64,000 nucleotides of DNA from Nelumbo lutea (Eukaryota > Streptophyta > Magnoliopsida > Proteales > Nelumbonaceae), in contig JAKGHH010000004.1 in assembly GCA_022828595.1 (NCBI GenBank), positions 85,216,270-85,280,269 of the forward strand, given 5' to 3'. The number at the start of each line of letters is the position of its first letter. Within the stretch, counting starts at the first letter, position 1. The position numbers and the translations under genes are program-made. Shown piece by piece: positions 58,591-64,000 of the stretch. Under the pieces are notes generated by a model. That model was not told the DNA's origin. It did no database searches and saw nothing but the letters and a program-made list of their open reading frames with translations.

Positions 58591-58800
58591 ACTTTCGGTT
58601 CTCTCCCTCTCTCTCTCTCTGAAAATTTATTGTGTGTGAAGGTTTGAATTTAATAGCGAAGTGTGATAATATAGTGGGATAACAAAGAAAAATGACTCCT
58701 GCCATGTCACAAAAGAAAAGCATGGCAGGAGTCAGTTGCCACGTCAAACTCCAAGCACCATGAAACTCATTGGCACCTTCTTGAAAGCCACGTCAGCTGC
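58591..58800 (-). promoter_or_regulatory. 5' leader and promoter-proximal region of the receptor kinase
   Basis: A CT repeat at 58598-58620 (GA on the mRNA) lies directly before the ATG. Upstream are a perfect 14-bp inverted repeat, TGACTCCTGCCATG at 58693-58706 and its complement at 58721-58734 with a 14-base loop, and two CCACGTCA boxes at 58739-58746 and 58788-58795. On the minus strand these read TGACGTGG, a combination of TGACG and ACGT cores that plant bZIP factors bind. That they regulate this gene is inferred from position. Confidence 0.6.
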
Positions 58801-58939
58801 CAGTTTTTTTATTTATTTATTTATTTTTGGGATTAATCCCTACTCCTTCCAATCCCCTCAACAAATATTTACAATTTAGGCTGCGTTTGTTGGCAGTGCT
58901 TACAAACAAATACAAATACGTTGGTTCATGAAAACAGAA

Positions 58940-59050
58940 ATTGATTCAGGGTTGTGTTGAAACAGATTCAATGTCTTGGGAGATGTTCACAATACACGGC
59001 GAGGATGTGCTGTGGGGCGACTGCTGATGGGGAGATGTGAACTCATGTTG
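58940..59050. repeat. Partial copy of the CCGCCGTGTAT foldback family
   Basis: Read in reverse: TTCACATCTCCCCATC, then CCCCACAGCACATC and CGCCGTGTATTGTGAACATC. It matches one half of the element at 42320-42538. Confidence 0.55.
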
Positions 59051-59375
59051 AAATACAAACTCAAGACCGGAACCCACCTTTTTTTTAACTTTGAGTGCCA
59101 TCATTTTGAATGCAAACATTTTTTGGAACTTAGGATGGCTGTCATTTTGTTGACAAAATAGGTTTCGACTATGATTGTCAACAGGTATCATAAAAATAAA
59201 AACCAATCAGATGGGTTTTAGGGTTGTAATCGGTCAAAGCCTTTCGGTATGATATCTTTCTGGCATTTTCAAAAAAAAAAACAGAAACAAAAGAAAATAC
59301 AAATATCTTACCCAAATACTTACAAAATTGAACAAAAGGGGAGGGCATATATGTATTGAACTGACATTTGCACGA

Positions 59376-59565
59376 GTTCAAATCAAGCCCCCACAAAATT
59401 GCCCTTCACAACGTCTCACATTACATCCCGCCGTGTATCGGAAATATCTCCTGATGATGCCATCAACATTTTTGAGATTATCATCGGGAAATATATCCAA
59501 TACATGGCGGAGATATACTATGGAACATTGTGAGGGACAATCTTGTGAGGGGCTGATTTGATCTC
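59376..59565. mobile_element. Near full-length palindrome, foldback element
   Basis: Left TCAAATCAAGCCCCCACAAA and, reversed, right TCAAATCAGCCCCTCACAAG. Pairing continues inward through CCGCCGTGTATCGGA / CCGCCATGTATTGGA and ATCTCCTGATGAT / TTTCCCGATGAT, leaving a small loop around 59470. It belongs to the same family as 42320-42538. Confidence 0.7.
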
Positions 59566-59569
59566 CATT

Positions 59570-60030
59570 TGCAGGACAAACAAACTCAGCCTTATGGAGG
59601 AAGCAGTCTAATTAACAGTTAACTGTGGTTTGGCTACCCGGATGGGATACTGTAATGAACTTTATTATTCCTATTACTAACTAATATAGTTCTTTTATCT
59701 TAAAAATAATATAACAATTAACTGTGGAATAGGGATAACAATGTTACGTCTGGAACTGGAAGGAGATCGGCTTTAGTCGGTGCAAGACCTGTTCAGACAG
59801 CTTTTACAACCGTGGGGATATGTCCGTACACTGTATTTATGTGCTTTATTTCAGGAGGAGATATTTCAAATGCATGGCTATAAAGACTGTTTGAATGGAA
59901 CTTACACCAATCGAATCTGATTTTGTCTGAAATGAGCGAAAGTCAATTCACTCATTACCTTGAACTATTTATTAGATGAGCTGTTAGGGCAAGTTTGTGG
60001 GCAGCTGGTGAGTGGTGACTGGTGGCTGTT
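59570..60030. other. Intergenic DNA with no feature recognised
   Basis: No gene, repeat end or regulatory site that I can support. Confidence 0.4.
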
Positions 60031-60032
60031 AT

Positions 60033-60777
60033 AATTGTCTAAAACTCACCATATTTTTTTAGCATTTTTCTTAAACTCACCACAACTTTTGAAAATGTCT
60101 AAAATTCACCATGTCACTAATTTGACATTAAAAAGACTAATGGGTGTTAATATATTACTATTTTAACCATTATAGAAAAATATGAAATATATACAAAATA
60201 AATTAACTAGTGTTAATATATTACCATTTTAATATTTAGACATGAAAAAAAGGGAAAAGTTCAAAAAATATTTTCAGATAAAAATACATAAAAACATAGA
60301 AATTACAAAAATATAAAAAATTATTTTCAAATTATAGAAACTATAGAAATTGAAAAACAAAATCAGAAAATAAAAATTGTAGAAAATCACCAAAATTATA
60401 GAAAAACACAGAAATTACAAATAAATAACAAAAAATATAGGAAAATTTATAGATTGTAGAAAATAGAAAATGTAAAAAACAGAAATTATAAAAAACATTG
60501 GAAATTATAACAAAACACTAAAAATGCAAAATAAAACAAGAAAATTGAAAACTAAAAATACCATTTTTCCTCTAACTCGCCATTCAAGGTAATTTGGTCA
60601 TGAAAATTGTTATTTATGCTGACATGAACACCTCTGTTAAGAAGTATTAACGGTGCACTAACAGAATGTGAGTTTTGGAAAATAAAAACTTGTTAACATG
60701 GTGAGTTTTAGACATTTTGAAAAGTTGTGGTGAGTTTAAGGGAAATGTTGAAAACTCATGGTGAATTTTAGACAATT
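60033..60777. mobile_element. Mutator-like non-autonomous element with ~90-bp inverted ends
   Basis: Left AATTGTCTAAAACTCACCAT and, reversed, right AATTGTCTAAAATTCACCAT. Similarity continues through TTAAACTCACCACAACTTTT and ATGTCTAAAATTCACCATG. The core (60180-60560) is an A-rich string with repeated AGAAATTAT words. No transposase. A 9-bp duplication is not evident, possibly because the left end has decayed. Confidence 0.6.
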
Positions 60778-60918
60778 CCCCTTATTTGTTTAATGGCCCC
60801 GGGCCCATTCCTTTGGTGGCTGTGGGGCCAATAATAATGCTCCATGTCTGCAATAAATGAAAATCGAGGGGTCTGATAACAGTGCTGAATTGAATAGTTT
60901 ATTGCTTATCTTTTTAAT

Positions 60919-61139
60919 CAAGGTTCAAAGTATCGACACGTATCGGCCGATACGTATCGTTTCGGGACCCCTTCGATACGCCGCTACAGTGGGTGTATCG
61001 GGGGTCTGACTGGTTCAGGGGGTGGAGGAGCCCTAAACCAGCCCCCCTAAACCGATTTCGAAAAAAATAAAAAAATATGTATCGATTAGCCCGATACGCC
61101 CCTACCGGTGTATCAAGCGTATCGATATTTTGAACCTTG
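60919..61139. mobile_element. CAAGGTTCAAA MITE, copy 1
   Basis: 221 bases with ends CAAGGTTCAAAGTATCG and, reversed, CAAGGTTCAAAATATCG. Rich in GTATCG/CGATAC words, so the whole is palindromic in character. Flanks TTTTTAAT and CTTTTAAT resemble a short duplication. Confidence 0.75.
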
Positions 61140-61234
61140 CTTTTAATAGATGAAACTATTAAATAGTAAAATATTTAAGGAGTCTAAATGACAAATCATA
61201 AGCTATTCGGTTAAACTATTTCAACTGTTATCAA

Positions 61235-61432
61235 CAAGGTTCAAAATATCGGCATGTATTGACCAATACGTATCGTTCTGGGACCCCTTCGATACGCCCC
61301 TACAATGGGTGTATCAAGGGTCATACCAGTTCAGGGTGTGGAGAGGCCTAGGCCGGCTCCCTTGAACCAATTGCAAAAAAAAAAAAAACACCAAAAACTG
61401 TATCGATTCGTGTATCGATATTATGAACCTTG
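61235..61432. mobile_element. CAAGGTTCAAA MITE, copy 2
   Basis: 198 bases, same ends (CAAGGTTCAAAATATCG and, reversed, CAAGGTTCATAATATCG) and same internal order as copy 1, 95 bases away and in the same orientation. TTATCAA lies close to both ends (61228-61234 and 61434-61440). Confidence 0.75.
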
Positions 61433-61444
61433 ATTATCAAACGG

Positions 61445-63265
61445 CCTCTAATGGTTGTTGTAAAAAAAAAAAATAAAAAAAAAAAAAACTAATGGTCGTG
61501 GGCCATATACACTTTATGACTGGATAGGGGCATTTTTTATTGGTCCCACAGCCATAACACAACACAACCACCAGATTCAGCTAATCCTTTCTCCTATTAA
61601 TGCTGTTCAACTACCTGAATATGAAAATTTGAAAACGAGACGGGTGCGAGTAGCATAAGTTGCAAAGTCATATGCACTTTATGGTTGCCATGAGGTGTTA
61701 ATGATTGGCCCAATAAGCCCGGATCTCTTTTAAGCAAAATCTCTGATCACATATTAAGAATATCTTTTAAATTCATGGAGAGATGTTTCTAATATACCGC
61801 TAAATTTGCATGACTTCACAGTTTTTGCTTGCAAGAAATCACGTCATTAGCCCAACAGCCCATGATGCAGCCATTAAGTCCAGCTGAACCATTCTTGCTG
61901 GTGATTATGATGGTTTGTGTACCTGCATGCTTGTGTAAAGAAATATTCGAGGATGGAGAATTATATGATGCCCGAAAGATATGATCCCATAAAGCCATTC
62001 TTCCTTTAAGGACTCAAGTTTTTAACTTAAAAAAAAAAAAAAGTAGATAAATCCTTAAAATAAGGAATGTTCAAATGCGCTTATAAGCATTTATTCAAAA
62101 AACACTTGTTTAAAAGCCAATTAGAAAAGAAAATCACTTTCTGATGCAACCTAAGAAATTCTATAAGAGTCTCGAATACTTGAGGTTGACCACCATGAGA
62201 TTGAGATAAATGGTGGATAGGGCCTGGGGGCCCATGAATACGCTTGTTCTTAATCTCCAATATGAGTTTCGAGCAGTGTGAAATTTGAGGCCTCACAAAG
62301 AGTTGAACCAGATTAAAACCCATAGAACAGAAGATTAATGGTTGTCAAAATACTTATCAAATGCTCATTTAATATTTATGTTGTGTTAGATTTGGTACCA
62401 TTTTGGCTATGTTTCTTTTCTAAATCAACCTAACTTTCAGGGTAAAGGGGTTGAATTCGCATTTTCTTCGACTGCTATCAAAACTAATGACATCTGAAAT
62501 TCACCAATGAATGTGAAATTGATTGAAACACACCACGGACACTGGATTCCTTAAAACACAGTCCAAGTTGTAAGGAACCTCAAGAACATTTCATGTACGA
62601 GGTGATATTTTAAGATCAAGGTAACATCTTATCATCCGAAATCTCTAATAATTTTCCATTTTTACTTAATTGCAAATTTTAGCAGCAAAAAAATCATTAA
62701 TCTCTATAATAACTTTTTTAGTACAACATTAATTTGCATGTAGTGAACAAAACATGCATAATCAATTAAAAGTACAATACATATCGTAGCGTGATGATCG
62801 CCTCTTTGAGAAAATGATTGTTAATTACCAGCTCAAGTTTACCATTCAAATTTGTCACATTCAAACGTTTCTTTCACCCGAGCCTGAATCTCCTGCAAGC
62901 AAAATCTATTTCACATCACTTTTAGCCGTACATTAAGAATATCTTTCATACATGCATGCTTAATTTACGAGAAATGTTTCCAATGACCGCCCGAAATTTC
63001 TATACTTTTACTGTGTGTGCAGAATTTTCACTTAAAACGTATAGTATCACAGGTTTTATAAATAATTGAGAAAACTGCGCTGCATGGGTGAACGCCCTAA
63101 ATGCAAGGTTTTTAAAACCGAACTTTTCAGGGGTCCGGTTCTCGGGTCGAACGGTCTAACTGTTTGAACCGAATGGATGACCCATTCTGATAAAAGAAAT
63201 AAAAAAATGCCAAAAATCAATAGACGATTCAATCGCTTGGATCATGCCCAAATGTATAGACAATG
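61445..63265. other. Intergenic DNA with no feature recognised
   Basis: A runs at 61450-61490 and 62027-62043. Short minus-strand frames at 61816-61998 and 62081-62323 have no recognisable family. No gene is called. Confidence 0.4.
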
Positions 63266-63273
63266 AGTCATAA

Positions 63274-63538
63274 TATTGTATTTGGTTACAGTGCAAATTT
63301 ATTTGCCCTTATGCAAAATTATGGTAGTGTGAATGTTTTGGGTGTAAATTTTGATTTATTTTTGTTTCAAATTTTATCTTATTTTGTTTGGTTGCAGTAC
63401 ATATAAAGTAAAATAAGACCTAAAGCAAAACAAAATAAAATCTAAAACAAAATTAAACCAAATTTTTCATTTTTTTAATTTGCACTTCCATACATTTGTA
63501 CTAGTACAAACAAAATTGTACTATAACCAAACACAGCC
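63274..63538. mobile_element. Harbinger-like MITE, copy B, with TAA duplication
   Basis: 265 bases between TAA at 63271-63273 and 63539-63541. Ends TATTGTATTTGGTTACAGTG and, reversed, GGCTGTGTTTGGTTATAGTA. Contains TTTGTACTAGTACAA as does copy A at 33895. Confidence 0.7.
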
Positions 63539-63627
63539 TAAACTTGGATTCATTAAGATTCTCTTTAAGCTTCATAACCTTTTATGTCACAAAAATTAGA
63601 ACAATGAAGAAGAAAGGCCCTACAGGG

Positions 63628-63720
63628 GTCTTTGACTAGTTGTAGCAAAGACTTGGGATCAAATCCCATTACCACCAGGTTGGGATGTTGTGGGTATGGG
63701 AGATAGGTTACCCCTATTGT
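63628..63720 (+). repeat. Partial SINE-like repeat
   Basis: GGGATCAAATCCC at 63655-63667 resembles a B box, followed by GGTATGGGAGATAGGTTACCCC, the body seen in the copy at 33303. The A box has decayed. Confidence 0.4.
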
Positions 63721-64000
63721 GTAGTTAGGGATGGCTATTTTCCCCATCCCCAAGGGAGACCCTGCTTCCCTGACCCAATGGGGTTGGGGATGGGGATTGT
63801 TTTGGCGGGGCGGGGACAACAACGGGGATTAATAGGAATCTCTGATCGGGGTCAAGGTCGAAGATGGGGATTAAGTAAATTTATTTAAAAAAATTTCAGA
63901 AATTCGGGTCCTCATGGGGAACCCATCCCTATCGGGGATCGGGGACGGGGACCCAAACCCACCCTCTTGCCATTCTTATGTGTAGTCCCATGAATTCAAA

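Overview
This window is nuclear DNA of a flowering plant. The evidence is GT–AG introns, three plant-specific gene families, and a dense mixture of LINEs, LTR retrotransposons, hAT, Mutator-like and Harbinger-type elements. I cannot name the species. The non-grass gene structures and LINE-rich introns fit a eudicot or magnoliid, but that is inference.

Three ordinary host genes can be rebuilt exon by exon. (1) 695-11169, minus strand: the first 13 coding exons (522 codons) of an ARIA-type armadillo-repeat/BTB protein; the BTB part lies beyond the left edge. (2) 43080-48530, plus strand: a complete 9-exon, 519-residue secreted malectin-like plus LRR protein. (3) 53281-58590, minus strand: a complete 2-exon, 1028-residue LRR receptor kinase with a non-RD kinase domain (subfamily XII, EFR/FLS2/Xa21 type). 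A fourth, a stigma-specific STIG1-like reading frame at 31581-32207, lies inside a DNA transposon and has lost its C-terminal end.

By region: 1-11.4 kb is the ARM/BTB gene, with two LINE fragments in its introns (one with a 15-bp target-site duplication). 11.4-15.1 kb is repeat-rich intergenic DNA. 15.1-27.8 kb is a nested stack: a minus-strand LINE (ORF1 with DUF4283, ORF2 with endonuclease, reverse transcriptase and RNase H) is interrupted by a solo-LTR-like insert and by a 6.2-kb Ty3/gypsy element with LTRs at 20245-21213 and 25529-26456. That element has lost its reverse transcriptase and integrase core but keeps a promoter-like block and a start of an ORF antisense to gag-pol. 31.1-33.2 kb is a Pack-MULE-like element carrying the STIG1-like frame. 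35.9-40.6 kb is another LINE split by a 3.3-kb hAT element with a perfect 8-bp target duplication. 50.8-52.3 kb is a decayed Copia gag split by a hAT MITE. 58.9-63.9 kb is a string of small inverted-repeat elements upstream of the receptor kinase.

I found no operon-like or defence-island system and no convincing new biochemical system. The observations most worth a second look are the Pack-MULE with the STIG1-like gene, the antisense promoter block with a 32-bp-spaced motif in the gypsy element, the hAT element whose right end lacks a recognisable inverted repeat, and the hairpin and ACGT-box arrangement upstream of the receptor kinase. All protein identities are from reading translated sequence; no database search was run.
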